From the NCBI GenBank assembly GCA_015146655.1, contig VKHL01000103.1:40076-104075 (forward strand): a stretch of DNA of 64,000 nt, written 5' to 3'. The notes beneath the pieces were generated by a model. That model saw only the letters and a list, made by a program, of their open reading frames with translations. It was not told where the DNA came from and ran no database searches. Every line of letters starts with the position of its first letter. Position 1 is the stretch's first letter. This document shows positions 37,209-48,759 of this stretch, piece by piece. The position numbers and the translations under genes were made by a program. The DNA is from Ochromonas danica (Eukaryota > Sar > Chrysophyceae > Chromulinales > Chromulinaceae).

Positions 37209-37436
37209 GATTCAAGAGGATAGGAACTAAACGAATGATTGGGTGGTTCCTATTAATAGAAAGTGAGTTGAGGCTGAAAAAAACTGAAAAAACTGAAAAA
37301 ATGGATGAAAAAGAATTGTGTGGTGGATACGTTATCGCGCGCGTAGCAGTAATAGTGTGTGTCGTAATAATAGTTGACAATCTGTCGAAGGCAAGGCAAA
37401 GCGATCTTTTAGCTTTAAGAAAGAAAGAAAGAAAGC

Positions 37437-40400
37437 ATGGAAGAGATTTCCACCCTAAAGGCTGATAGTTCTTCTTGGACTCTAGGATCAGATGATCGAC
37501 TATTAGCTGCTCTGTTGAAGTTTTCTTCAACTTTCTCAGAGCGCACCAAGCAGACCATCCAGCGAGTGGAGGACTTGGCCTATGAAGTGGCAGACACTGA
37601 GGTCAGCCTCAAGAACACTTTCAACGAGTTTCTTCTGCTAGGAAACACTCAATTTATTGAGAATGTCAGTCCCCCTCCTCCTCCTCCTCCTCCTCCTCCT
37701 CCTCCTCCTGCTCCTGCTCCTGCTCCTCTTCTTACCCTAATGGTCTGTTAACTTAGCGCGTTTACGATGACGATGGTGAAGAAGAGGAAGAAGAAGAAGG
37801 AGCACAGCGGGAAGAGAAGCGCTCCGAGGCCTCTGACCCTCTCGCAGCGCTGCGCTTGGCCTTCTCTGCGGGGCAACAGGCGCTGCGGCTATTCAGCCTG
37901 GACGGTGAGGCGCAGGAGGAGGAGGACATCTACAATGCTCGTCCTCTGCCCTATGTCATTGGCACCAGAAGCTTTATGTCTGCTACAGATGTTGGCTTAG
38001 GAGGCTGTGAGGAGGAGGTGCAGGAGGAGGAGGAGGAGCCGCAGCTGCAGGTGGTGGAGAGCGAGAGTGTGGCGGAGAGCAAGACGAGCTATTCGGAGGA
38101 TGACTATTCCTCTGTGCAGACTGGTACACTAGCTAGACGACCTTTGCCTCCTCCTCCTCCCCCTCCTTCTTCCTCCGCCCCTCCTCCCCCTCCCTTCCCG
38201 GGTACCATGACCACGACAGCAGAGGAGGAAGAAGACGAGGAAGAAGAAGATGGAGATCTCTTCGCCTCTCAAGAGGACCCCTACAACCTCTTCGGAGCTT
38301 CTCGGCCCAAGTCTACGCGACCCACCTCCACCTCCTCCACCTCCTCCTCCGCTGCCTTCCTGTCCGACCTCTTCGGAGATGTGCGGCGGTCAGATTCCAT
38401 CAGCTCCATGGACTCTTCCTCTCTGCCGGCGGGGCGTAAGTCTTTCCTGCTCGACTCGAACGACGACCGCCTCTTCGACCTCTCCCCTCCTCCTCCTCCT
38501 CCTACCACTGCTCCTCCTCCTGCTCCTCCTACTGCTGTATCCTCTGCAGCAGAAGCGACGGAGGAAGAGGCACCACCCCAAGTGATACCTCCTGCAGCCC
38601 CTGCTGTGTCAGTGGAGGCAATCAGTGGTAGTCAGTCGCGGCAGCCTTCGCGTCGCCTGGGCGCTGCGGAACTGTTCGGGGCTGGAGGACTCTTCGCAGA
38701 CGACGACGATGACGACCGCAGCCTCTTCGGACCTCTGACCTCTGCCACCTCTTCCAAGGCAGCAGCGACTAGCAGGAGCTCTCTGGGTGTGGGCAAGAAG
38801 TCTCTGCTCTTCGATGAAGACCCCGTCGCTCCTCCTCCTGCTGCTACTACCTCCTCCACCACCACCTCTGCCACTTCCAAGGCGGCTAGTCGTCTGAGCT
38901 CTCTCTTCGGGGATGACGCACTCTTTGGTGCTCCTATTGCTGCTACTACATCTTCTACTACAGGTAGTGTGGATAGCAGCAAGAAGAAGTCTCTCTTCGA
39001 CGACGACGACGACGAGGTATTCAAGCCACGAACTGCAAGCACTACCCACAATAGCACCAGCACGCGCAATCTCTTCCAGACAGAGAAAGAGGAGATTGTC
39101 AAGGAACAGGTTCGAGAGGTAGTAAAGAGTGAAGTTAAAGTGAAGGAGGAGGAGGAAGAGGCTAGCAGCTTCTCCATCACTGCCGACAAGAGCCACGGTA
39201 CTGCTACTGAAAGCACTTCTTCTACCAAGGAAAGTGTTGAGAAGAAGAAGGCAGTGGTAGCAACAGGGAAGGATGAGAAGCGCAGACGAGCGAATCTCTT
39301 CGGGGAAGACAGCGACGACGACCTCTTCCTGGCCCCTCCCCGCCCCGCCACTACCTCTAACACTGCCTCTAACACTACTGCTTCTACCTTGACCCAGCAG
39401 CCTTCCAATCCGTTGACTGCAGGGGAGGAGGATGACGAGGACTTTGGAGTGACTGTTCCTCCTCCTCCTGCTACTACCGCTGCTCCTCCTGCTGTTAGCA
39501 GTGCTACTTCTACAGTTGCAGCAGCTCCTGTAGCTGGTCCCAGCAGCTTCAAGGTAGCCTTTCAGGGGCGCGGAGGACTTTTCGATAGCGACAATGATCC
39601 CGAAGGACTCTCTGTCTCCTCCTCCTCCACCACCAACAACAATGTGGTAACAGCATTAGCAGCTGCAGTCACCAGTACTCCTCCTATTGCGATGTCGTCG
39701 CCTGGTAAGCCAAGCTTGGGTGTCAAGGAGATCCTTCTCGATGACACTCCCTCCTCCTCCACCGCTGTTACCTCTCTTAGTGAGAGAGACAGTGTCGCCG
39801 CGAAGAGAAAGTCCTTCCCCGTGCCTGTGCGAGGCATTCCTTTGCCAATGCCTCCTCGCCCTCCTCAAGCTAACAGTGAGAGTGAGGAGGAGGAGGATAG
39901 TGACGGAGAGAAGGACAAGCACAAGACAGCAGCTGCTGTTACCATTACTACCACTACTGCTGGTCTGATGGAATCAACTTCCTCTCGTGGTGGACCAGCA
40001 GCTGCAGAAGCGCTTCGACAATCCCTTCGCGCACTCTTTCCCTCCACCCCCACCCCCGCCAGTGAGTCAGACAGCCCCATTACCTTCACTACCTCTGCCT
40101 CCTCTACCTCTGCAGTAGACTCTGCTCCAGCGGGAGAGAAAGCAGCCAATGGTGCAGAGGAAGTGGTGAGAGCTCAAATGTCTCGGGCGAAGCTACAAGG
40201 AAGTGGAAGTCGCAGAGCTCCTTCGAAGAAAGCCTTTCTCTCCCCAGAGAACACTTCCTCCTCCTTATCTGCTGCTACCCCTGCTACTGTACCTGTACCT
40301 GTACCTGTACCTGTTATAGCTGCTGCTGCTTCGTCGAGCTCGAAGAGAGCATCCTCGCTATTTGAAGATGAGGACGACGATTTCCTCGCCTCCAAGACAG

Positions 40401-41317
40401 CTGCTCCTGTGTCTGTCCCTATCTCTGTCCCTGCAGCTGTATCATCATCATCATCATCTTCTGCTTCTGCTTCTACCTCACCTCCTGTTCCTGTCCCGGC
40501 TGCTGTTGCTGTTGTCTCCTCGCCCGCTGTCGCTGCAGCGCCTGTCGCTAAGAAGGCAACCTCGCTATTTGGAGATGAAGAAGATGACCTCCTCGCCTCC
40601 AAGACAGCCTTTCTTGTCGCTCCAGAACCTGTCCTTGTTGTTTCTCCTTCCCCTGGCCCTACTGCTGCTACTGCCGCTGCTACTGCCGCTGCTGCTGCCT
40701 CTGCTGCTACTGCCGCTGCTGCTGCCTCTGCTGCTGCCTCTGCTGCTGCCATCCCTTCACCGGCTGCTGTTGCTGTCGCTACGGCGCCTGCTGTCAAGAA
40801 GCCATCCTCGCTATTTGTTGATGAGGAAGATGACCTCCTCAGTTCCAAGGCAGCTGCTGCTCCAACTGCTGCCCCAACCCAGGGTCCAGCCGCTGCTGCC
40901 CCTGCTGCTGTCCCTGTTGCTCCTGTACCTGCTGCCAAGAAGGCGTCTTCGCTGTTTGGCGATGAGGAAGATGACTTCCTCACCTCCAAGAAAGCTTCTA
41001 TTGCTGCTCCTGCTCCTGCCCCCATAGTGGCGAAGAAACCCTCTTCTCTGTTCGGGGATGAAGGGGATGACCAGAGCTTTCTAACCTCTAAGGCCGCTCC
41101 TGCTGCTCCTGTGTCAGCGACTAAGAAGCCATCCTCTCTCTTTGGAGAGGAGGACGATGATGGCCTGCTCTTCTCTAAACCTTCCTCTGCCCTTCCTTCA
41201 AGCAAGGCTACGAGCGCGAAGAAGAGTCTCTTCGGAGAGGATGATGAAGATGACCCGCTCTTTGGGAAAAAGAGTTCTTCGACAAGCAATCGCAAGAAAG
41301 GACTCTTCGACGACTAG
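37437..41317 (+). CDS. WASHC2: WASH complex subunit FAM21 (WASHC2)
   Basis: Exons 37437-37664 and 37757-41317 encode 1262 residues. The N-terminal ~100 residues carry the conserved FAM21 head, including FNEFLLLGNTQFIEN joined across the intron to RVYDDDGEEE, as in animal FAM21 NTQFIENRVYD. After that comes a very long unstructured tail with about a dozen LFa-type motifs, for example SSLFGDEEDDFL, SLFGEEDDDG and KKSLFGEDDEDDP, ending RKKGLFDD. In known species the head binds WASH/SWIP/strumpellin and the LFa tail binds retromer VPS35, recruiting WASH to endosomes for Arp2/3 actin nucleation. Ala, Pro and Ser runs fill the spacers. The intron carries a long CCT tract. Confidence 0.95.
37665..37756 (+). 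other. FAM21 intron with CCT tract
   Basis: GTCAGT donor, (CCT)n through most of its length, ACTTAG acceptor. Translating through it would insert a proline run, which explains the apparent extension of the first ORF. Confidence 0.85.
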
Positions 41318-41955
41318 TAGGATGGATTGAATCAGTGGGGAAGATCAATGTAATAAAAATAATACTGAGTGTTGTTAATGTCTTTACGGTTGCTGATGAG
41401 AGTGGATGGTTACGGTTGCTGATGAGAGTGGATGGGTGTGCAATCATTGGTATTTAGAAACAGACGGGTTACCAAGTCTTTTGCTTGCTCCAAGTTGATT
41501 GTTGATCTGCACGGGTGAATCGCTAATGTTAGCTGTAAACAAACCGGCGCATTGAACTGGGTGGACTTGTATGGAATGATATCACACGTTCTTCAGGCAT
41601 GGATATTCGACACTCAAGCATATCGAATTGTGAGGATTGAAGCACAGCAGATTGTGATTGTTCTTTTGATAAGGAACTCTGAATTCCAATGCCTAGGATG
41701 ACGAAAATGAAGAAGTCTGTGGGGTAGCTTTCAGCGGGGGATTAGAAATTCACAACGGCGGATATGTGTTGAGATAGGAGAAATGGAGTTTTCGAGTTAA
41801 AACACAGAAAAGCATGGTTTTGAAGGGTCTTCTTGCCCTCTCCACTATACCATAGTATTGCTACGATGCGTGGAATTGCCTTCCTTTCCACACAACTTTC
41901 CATGGAATAGCCTCCCTCCTTGAGCGTGAGAGGGTTCGGAGTTGTTTGATGAGAG
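41318..41955. other. Intergenic region with a 26-bp direct repeat
   Basis: No gene seen. Two tandem copies of a 26-bp unit containing GGTTGCTGATGAGAGTGG occur at 41384-41409 and 41410-41435, just 3' of FAM21. Confidence 0.55.
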
Positions 41956-43572
41956 ATGAGCATATGGCAGCAGTTGAATCAAGACATTCTTCATTATCTT
42001 TTCACAGAGTGGTTGGAATGGAAGGATCTATCTGCTATGGATATTGCCTATCTGAAAAAGAAAGATCGAAAGACCTTCTGGTTATCCTCCTTAACTCATC
42101 TGACAATACCAACAAGGTTTGACTCTACAGTACCTCTCATGAGAGGATACAGTCTTTCTATAAATGGTTAGCTAATCGTAAAGTATTCTGTGTAGAAGGG
42201 TTTCCTATACGATTGGATCTCTTGAAAGATCTGCTGGCTAATGATGATGACTTGAACATCATCATGACATATCACTCTATTAAGATAGTAGTCAGTAGAA
42301 GAAGTTGTCATGATCTCTCTGCTGACTCTCAATTAGGAAGTAATCTCTCTGTCTTCTTCAGTCAATACCGACAGAGTCTGTCAGGAGTGACTGTTTGGCT
42401 GAATGACCTTTACATTGAACCACTTGCTCGCTGTCTTAGTGAGATTATCTTACAAGTCTTGATTGAGACTGTGAGAGAGAATTCACTAGTTAAGATCGAT
42501 TTGAATGGTGCTTATCGATACCATGGCAGTCCTGTCCTCATAGCTCACTTCCTCTCCAAGCTAGCCTTTGTCTAGTTAATGGAATGGATTTGATTACATC
42601 CACTCTGATTGATCATCAAATTCATCTAAGAGTATTAAACCTCTTTCTAGAAAAGCAACCGTCTAGTACAATGGATTGCTGGTTAGTGCCTTATCTAACA
42701 TCCGCTGGAGACATGCTGGAGACACTGCAGATTTACTGTTTTACAAAGATAATGCACTTCAGTATTGATTCTCTCTTATACCAACATTATGCCCAAAGTT
42801 GAAGTATCTAGTATTGTATCATGTTCAACCATGGAATGCTGAGAATCTACGTCATCTCTATGAACGATGTCCACATCTCCAACACGTGTACATAGATGGA
42901 ACTATTATGACGAATGAGAAGACTAGAGCTATGTCTATAATAGTGAAGAATTTTAATGAAGATTGGGCAGTGTGTTTATCTCATGCATTGAGAAGAAGTC
43001 AGTGCCTACAAGCGACTATAAGACTGCGTGGAGTCTACAGTCCAGTAAGGAATCTGAAGTCCATGTTACAACCTTGCCAACTTCGTTTAGAGTCGTTTAC
43101 ATCTGAGTCCTCCTTGATCAATGCCCTGCAGAATCTACCCGATTTGAACAGTTTGTACCTAAAGCTGGATGGTAGTAATGACTATACAGATGCCACCTTG
43201 GCAGCAATCACATTACATGCCAGCAGTCTAATAGAGTTGGATATGGATATTTCCTCTATTATCATGATCAGCAGCCATTGTTACCACTTTTCTGATAAAG
43301 TGTTGAGTGAGTTGCTTCGAACATGTCAGTTGTTGAAGATTTTGAGAGTTCCTGACTGTGGAATGGAAAGTCTGTTGACTGTATCCAGACACTGTTGTCT
43401 GAGAGAAGTGTGTTTGAGTATTATTGCTCAATCAGTATCGAAAGAGATGATCGACGGATTCTTATTCAGCAAGGAAGCAAAGTGGCCTCTTACTCTAGAG
43501 GTGGGGTATATCCAATTACATGACTGCATCTACTATGTCTTTGAGCAGGAATCACATGGTTGGACGCGATGA
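41956..43572 (+). pseudogene. F-box/LRR-like gene broken by frameshifts
   Basis: Four consecutive open segments (41956-42171, 42213-42575, 42584-42802, 42799-43572) read as one protein if three frame changes are allowed, near 42130-42150, 42560 and 42775. The N-terminus (MSIWQQLNQDILHYLFTEWL) resembles an F-box-like start, and the later part has LRR-like strands (LCPKLKYLVLYHV, MKYLVLYHVQPWNAENL, DLNSLYLKLDG, LKILRVPDCG). No intron of normal size explains the shifts, and they are not at homopolymers. It therefore looks like a decayed gene, probably one of a family. Sequencing error is the alternative. Confidence 0.75.
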
Positions 43573-44297
43573 TGTACAGTAGAGTAGTGGTGACCTTGTT
43601 ACAAGGTGTTACTGTAGATGTTGCTTAGATGTGAGATATTCTGCATAGGCTAGTTATGTTTGAAGATGTGGTGACATTACTGTTATTACTGCTATTATGA
43701 CTTGTAGTACGACTAGTACTGTATATGATTACTGTAGTGTCAACATGCAAGAAGGATTGACAACAACTACAGAGAGTCTCTTCTCTCTAGTATCTTCACA
43801 CTACTACTACTATTACTACTTACTTAGTTGTAATAGCTGTCCCTGGACCTAAGACAATAAACAGCTAGTGCTCAATAATGATGCGTGTTCTATCGACGAA
43901 GGTGGAACACACGCCATTAGGGTCAATACATATGCTTTCAATATTACAATGCCTCTTTGTAAGTAACTTGAACTCCATTATTTGTCTGCTTTCAATGCTC
44001 CTTCAGCATGTCCCATGGTCAGATGCAGCCTTGTGATAGCTGAAATAGTCTACTACTTTTAGTCTACAGCATCAAAGTCTTGAAGTCTACAGCTTGATGA
44101 TCGTGACATACACACTATTGTTGTTAAGCGTGCGACAATAGCAAATCAACCAGAAACGCGCTTCTACAAAGAAGGTTCCAGAAAGCGAATAGAAGCTTCT
44201 CGAAAGAAACGCGTTCTTTATCTCTCAACTTAAGAAGGTTCTCTCTCTCTCTCTCCTCTTTCACAATTGAATCAATTGAAAGAACAAGAACACTGCG
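43573..44297. other. Intergenic region
   Basis: No gene seen. Contains several TACTGTAG/CTACAGTA oligomers (near 43577, 43611 and 43728) and a run of CTCTCT just upstream of the next gene. Confidence 0.5.
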
Positions 44298-45542
44298 ATG
44301 AGCTACTTGACCATGGATCCCTATGATCTCTTCTATCCTCGATCTCGACCCATGAGATCTTCTTTCTCTCGACCCTCCTCCTCCTCCTACCCCTATTACT
44401 ATCAGCCAGAAGACTATTTGTCATTCCCTCACTATGGCAGAAGAGAGACCTCCACCTATCCCACCCAGAGAACTCTCTATCCCTCCCACCCTTATTACTC
44501 CTACTCCTGTCCCACTATGGAGGAGGAGGAGGAGGAGGAGGAGGAGGAGGAGGAGTGCTACCAGCCTCAGCCCTGGCAACAGCCTCCCAAGCGACCAACA
44601 GGTGGAAGACAAGCACCTGCAAACCACTACCAGCGAGTGAGCCGCCACTTGAAGAAGAAGATTCCCGCTTCATTATCAAGCAGACAGAGAGTGAGAGAAG
44701 AGGTAGTCCAGCCTCGCTCCTCCTCCTCCTCCTCCCCCAACAACAATGCAACAAGGCAGTCCCCACCCAGACCTACCACCTCTCCTGCCCCTTCAGTTGA
44801 GCCTTCCTCCGCTACTCCTCAGCCTTCTTCTCCTCTTCGTCGAGAAGTGTTGGGGTCTCGAAGGGCATTGGAAGAGGAAGAGGAGGCATTCTGGGTGGTG
44901 AAGGAGATCGACCCAGAAGAAAACCTATCCCATCCCTCAGAGCAGCAGCAGCAGCAAGGAGGGGAAGAAGAAGAAGAGGATGTAGAGGAGGTCTTGTATG
45001 AGGACGTCTTGTGTCCCCACAGCTCCTGCTACCCTCCTGTCACTACCTCTCCTGTCACTCTCATAGTGAATGATCCCTCTACTACCTCTCCTGTCACTCT
45101 CACAGTGAATGATCCCTCTACTACCTCTCCTGTCACTCTCACAGTGAATGATCCCTCTACTACCTCTCCTGTCACTCTCACAGTGAATGATCCCTCTACT
45201 ACCTCTCCTGTCACTCCCTCTACTACCTCTCCTGTCACTCTCACAGTGAATGATCCCTCTACTACCTCTCCTGTCACACTCACAGTGAATGATCCCTCTA
45301 CTACCTCTCCTGTCACTCTCACAGTGAATGATCCCTCTACCACTTCTCAGACACCTTCAGCCGCAGTCTTCGTCAAGGAGCTGTCTTTATTGGCCGAGCT
45401 GGGCTTCCAGGACGAGCAAGCACTGCTGCCTGTGCTCACCCTTCATCTGGGCCAGCAGCCAGAGAGACTCTGCTTGGAGGAGAGACAGGCTGCCTTGCGG
45501 AGACTGATCTCCCACCTCCTCCTCCCTCCAAGCGGAGTGTAG
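44298..45542 (+). CDS. Low-complexity protein with SPVTLTVNDPSTT repeats and UBA-like C-terminus
   Basis: Single exon of 414 residues. The first half is Ser/Pro/Tyr-rich with a glutamate run (residues ~75-86). A short folded-looking segment is FWVVKEIDPEENLSHP. Residues ~250-350 are seven or eight 13-residue repeats, SPVTLTVNDPSTT, coded by 39-bp units; one unit is shortened to SPVTPSTT. The C-terminal ~50 residues (LAELGFQDEQALLPVLTLHL ... LRRLISHLL) look like a small helical bundle of UBA/CUE type; this is tentative. The repeat and the C-terminus are shared, almost identically, with the VWA gene at 32007, so this gene appears to be the donor. Confidence 0.8.
   Translation: MSYLTMDPYDLFYPRSRPMRSSFSRPSSSSYPYYYQPEDYLSFPHYGRRETSTYPTQRTLYPSHPYYSYSCPTMEEEEEEEEEEEECYQPQPWQQPPKRPTGGRQAPANHYQRVSRHLKKKIPASLSSRQRVREEVVQPRSSSSSSPNNNATRQSPPRPTTSPAPSVEPSSATPQPSSPLRREVLGSRRALEEEEEAFWVVKEIDPEENLSHPSEQQQQQGGEEEEEDVEEVLYEDVLCPHSSCYPPVTTSPVTLIVNDPSTTSPVTLTVNDPSTTSPVTLTVNDPSTTSPVTLTVNDPSTTSPVTPSTTSPVTLTVNDPSTTSPVTLTVNDPSTTSPVTLTVNDPSTTSQTPSAAVFVKELSLLAELGFQDEQALLPVLTLHLGQQPERLCLEERQAALRRLISHLLLPPSGV
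45036..45345. repeat. 39-bp coding minisatellite
   Basis: Tandem units encode SPVTLTVNDPSTT; one internal unit is cut down to about 24 bp. Only a single unit is present in the duplicated copy at the VWA locus. Confidence 0.95.
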
Positions 45543-45878
45543 AATGGCTGATCAGCTGCCATGATCTGCCTTCCTCCCACCATCATTCTCATTGGGACGA
45601 GGATAGGTGGAGAAGAAATCAAAGGGACAGAGAGAGGAAGAACAGAGCTCCTGCCTCTAGTCCTCATCCCCCTCCCTGTGGGTGATATGGTGTGATGTGA
45701 TATGTGATGTAGTAAATAGTCAGTAAGCTACATGATATTCTATGGCGGGTTGCATATAGTAGTTTTGCTTAGCGTAAGATAGTCTGCCGTTATTAGCACA
45801 TTAACTTAACTTGACTTGTTACATAATCTACACTTTGTACAACCAGTCTCGTCTCCTCCTTCACACCGTGAACGACCA
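45543..45878. other. Convergent intergenic region
   Basis: Downstream of the repeat-protein gene and of MED6. The first ~100 bp share blocks with 31920-32006 (part of the segmental duplication). No gene seen. Confidence 0.5.
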
Positions 45879-46382
45879 CTATGAGTCAGTCATCACAGTG
45901 ATCGTTGCAGAGGGCGAGGAGGAGGATTGGTTATCACTGCTATTACTATTACTACCAACGGCTTTCATCGACTTCTCCGCAGCACAAACAATCTCAAAGG
46001 ACTTCTCAATCGAATGCGCAATCTTGCTAAAGCGTACTCGAATGACATCCATTAAGGAAGGACATTGATAAATGACCCCATCAAGACAATAGAAAGCTTC
46101 TAAGAAGTCTGTTCGATTGACAGATTTGCGAAATTGTTTGACAATGACAAAAAGACGTGGTGGGGATGATAGCCTTTCTTCAACTTGATATTCTATCCCT
46201 GTCATTTGACTTAGATGATGGGGAAGTTGAGGGATTTGTTGAGTTCGTAAGGCTTGATTATTGGAGTTGTTGTCAAAGAAGGGTGAAGTTGCAAAATAAT
46301 CTAAAACAGCACTAGGAGAGATAAGAGGGAAAATGGTAAGAAATCCAACATCTTGATAGGAGCTAGGAGGTGTTATGGACAT
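45879..46382 (-). CDS. MED6: Mediator complex subunit 6
   Basis: Single exon of 167 residues. The family hallmark is clear: AVLDYFATSPFFDNNSNNQA near residue 25, then LPHHLSQMTGIEYQVEE, LFVIVKQFRKS, FYCLDGVIYQCPSLMDVI and a helical end (RFSKIAHSIEKSFEIV). MED6 is a head-module subunit of Mediator, linking activators to RNA polymerase II. The protein is short relative to animal MED6 but matches the compact protist and yeast core. The C-terminus is Ser/Asn-rich. Confidence 0.93.
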   Translation of the reverse strand: MSITPPSSYQDVGFLTIFPLISPSAVLDYFATSPFFDNNSNNQALRTQQIPQLPHHLSQMTGIEYQVEERLSSPPRLFVIVKQFRKSVNRTDFLEAFYCLDGVIYQCPSLMDVIRVRFSKIAHSIEKSFEIVCAAEKSMKAVGSNSNSSDNQSSSSPSATITVMTDS

Positions 46383-47395
46383 CTTTCTTTCTCTCCTGTC
46401 TTGGCTATATTGTATTTGACTAGCTTATGATGGCTTTCTGATGACTTATGATTGCTTAAGATATCTTGTGATGGCTTTGTGATAGCTTGTGATATCTTGT
46501 GATATCTTGTGATAGCTTATGATGGCTTTGTGATATCTTGTGATATCTTGTGATATTCCTAGTTGTGATAGCTTGTGTTTTGGTTTGGTTTTGGGCTCGG
46601 GTTGTTGAGTTTCTGTGGTTTTGATGTCGTTGCTGTGGTTTTTGGCGGGGTGGGGGAATGGGAAATGGGGGGTGAGGATTGAAAAGTCCTTCTTTTCGAT
46701 ATTAAAAGTCTAAAAGACAGTTGTTTTAGTTGCCCCTTTCAGAAGGGGGTCCACCACAGCCATGCATGGCATATGGCCCACTGCTGACTGACTCTGTCTG
46801 TCTGTCGTGCGGTCTGGTCTGTCCAATTCGATCTCATCGATTGATTCTCCCTAATAACTGCCATCTTCATCCTCCCCCGCCTCCCTCTAACATCCTCTTG
46901 TCTTCTATTGTTATCTATTATATCCATTCAACTTTAGTAGATTAGATTCATTTCATAAGAAAAGACTTTAAGGAGAGAAGAAGAAGTAATAGAATAAATT
47001 TCTATAATAAGAGAGAAAAGAAGCAAGAAAATCATAGACAAAAGATTGCATCCTCTCTCTTGATATAGATCTATCAAATAGAATATTCTTTTTTCTTACC
47101 TTAGTATGCTAGCTTAAGATACTCTGAAGTCTAATTCTGCTTCTTCTGCTATAACTTGTGATTGATCGCATTTGCTTCGAATCTTCTTTCTTGTCATCAT
47201 CATCATCATCATCTACTCTTGAAGAGGAATCTACTATCTAACCTTCATTGGAAATAATTAATAGTATTTGGTGGTATAATAATTGTTATTAGTATTATTA
47301 TTATTATCATCATCATCATTCTTGTCCTATTGTTTTGATAGTTGTTTTTCATTCATTGCGTCATTGTTGTTGTTCTTGTTATTGGAGAAAAAAAA
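46383..47395. other. Divergent intergenic region with TGTGATA decamer repeats
   Basis: Between MED6 (-) and the Rab gene (+). At 46422-46590 a roughly 10-bp unit (cTTGTGATAt) recurs about fifteen times imperfectly. A G-rich patch follows near 46640-46680 and the last 400 bp are AT-rich with ATC/ATT runs. Small ORFs near 46730-46945 have no recognisable content. Some part must include both promoters. Confidence 0.5.
46422..46590. repeat. Degenerate 10-bp tandem repeat
   Basis: Units vary around CTTGTGATAT and CTTATGATGG. They begin about 40 bp upstream of the MED6 start codon. Confidence 0.8.
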
Positions 47396-48759
47396 ATGCA
47401 AAGCTACGCTTTAAAATTTATTCTTGTGGGAGATTGTCGTGTGGGTAAATCTCAATTATCGAGATGCTACACCAAGAAATCATTTGATGTAAGCCGTCTT
47501 CTGTCCACACTAACCTCATCTCTCTTTCTTACACCGTGTCTAAACAAAATGTATTTTTTTGTTATATAGCCTGATGCGCAAACAACGGTTGGTATGGAGT
47601 TTTCTACCAAGACCATTGAATTTGAGAAATGTCTTGTCAAAGCTCAATTATGGGATACTGCTGGACAAGAACGCTTTGAAAATATGACAAAGATTTATTA
47701 TCGTGATGCTCTAGGTGCTGCATTAGTCTTTGATATTTGTCGAAAAGAAAGTTTTGATAATTTGAAGACAAGATGGATGACACAAATACGTGAACATGGT
47801 CATGAAGGAATGAGATTAATTCTAGTTGGGAACAAAGTTGATTTAGTCCAAGATTGTCCAGAAAAGCGTGAAGTAAGTCTTGATGAAGCAATGACCTTTG
47901 CGGAAGATGAGAAAATGGACTATATTGAAACTTCTGCATTAACTGGACATTGTGTTGAGACAATGTTTCGTCGATTAATCTTGTCAACAGCTAAATTGTT
48001 GCCTGATATTAAAATGCATTTAGAATTAGCAGCTTTACCTGAAGGATGGATGATCTTCTTACCTCCTGAGCCACAGTCACCTTCATCAGCTGTTCGAAGA
48101 ACAAGTATTCGTCAGATTGATATTAGCTCCTTAGATATTAATGCAGCAGAAAGCAATAATACCATTGATCGTAAAGAAGAGACCGTAGAACAACAACGAC
48201 CTTCACGACGTTTGAGTCATCGCATACCATCTGGTAATGCGACTACTATGACGGTCACTATAAACAATATCCATACTGTTGCTGCCGAGCAACAACAACA
48301 ACCTACCAATTCGGTTAGTGAAGATGGGAGAACAAGTCAAGAAGGAAGTGAAAGTGTGGGAGCACAGAGTTTCCCTGGCTCTCAAACAGCTTCCATCCCT
48401 TCCACCTCCTCACCTTCAATCTCAGCTCGTCCTCGTTTGATGTTTATGAATTATTGGACTGGTGATATTCATGAGGAAACTCCTAAAGGACCTGCTGATC
48501 CTGAATTGATTTATATTGCTGGTACAGCTCGCAAATTGCTAGATTCACGACGTTGTACTTCTACAGAGTAAGCTTTCCTCTTCAATATATCCCATGTCTC
48601 TCCTGTCTGATCTTTTATTCCTTGTTCTATTTTAGTGATCGCACATTAACTGAGAGGTCTTCTTCCGTGCGAACTTTGGGTATTAAGTCGGGAGATGCGG
48701 ATGAGCCAAAAGTCAGGCCCAAGAAGAGTTCTCGGCGATGTCTCTGCGCGATTCTTTAA
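47396..48759 (+). CDS. Rab-type small GTPase with long C-terminal extension and CaaX end
   Basis: Exons 47396-47488, 47570-48567 and 48636-48759 encode 404 residues. The G-domain motifs are complete: LVGDCRVGKSQL (G1), TTVGMEFSTKTI (switch I), WDTAGQERFENMTKIYYRDA (G3, Rab-type), LVGNKVDL (G4) and ETSALTG (G5). This is a Rab fold, closest in style to Rab2/4/11/14. The family is normally ~210 residues; here ~190 extra residues, rich in Ser/Gln/Thr, come before the lipidation site. The end RRCLCAIL carries a CAIL CaaX box, suitable for geranylgeranylation by GGTase-I, unlike the usual double-cysteine Rab end. Its vesicle route cannot be told from this alone. Confidence 0.9.

Noticed and set aside
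38609-41295. Long antisense ORFs of 195, 306 and 373 codons inside FAM21
   Set aside because: They are mirrors of the low-complexity Ala/Ser/Asp repeats of FAM21 and have no independent features.
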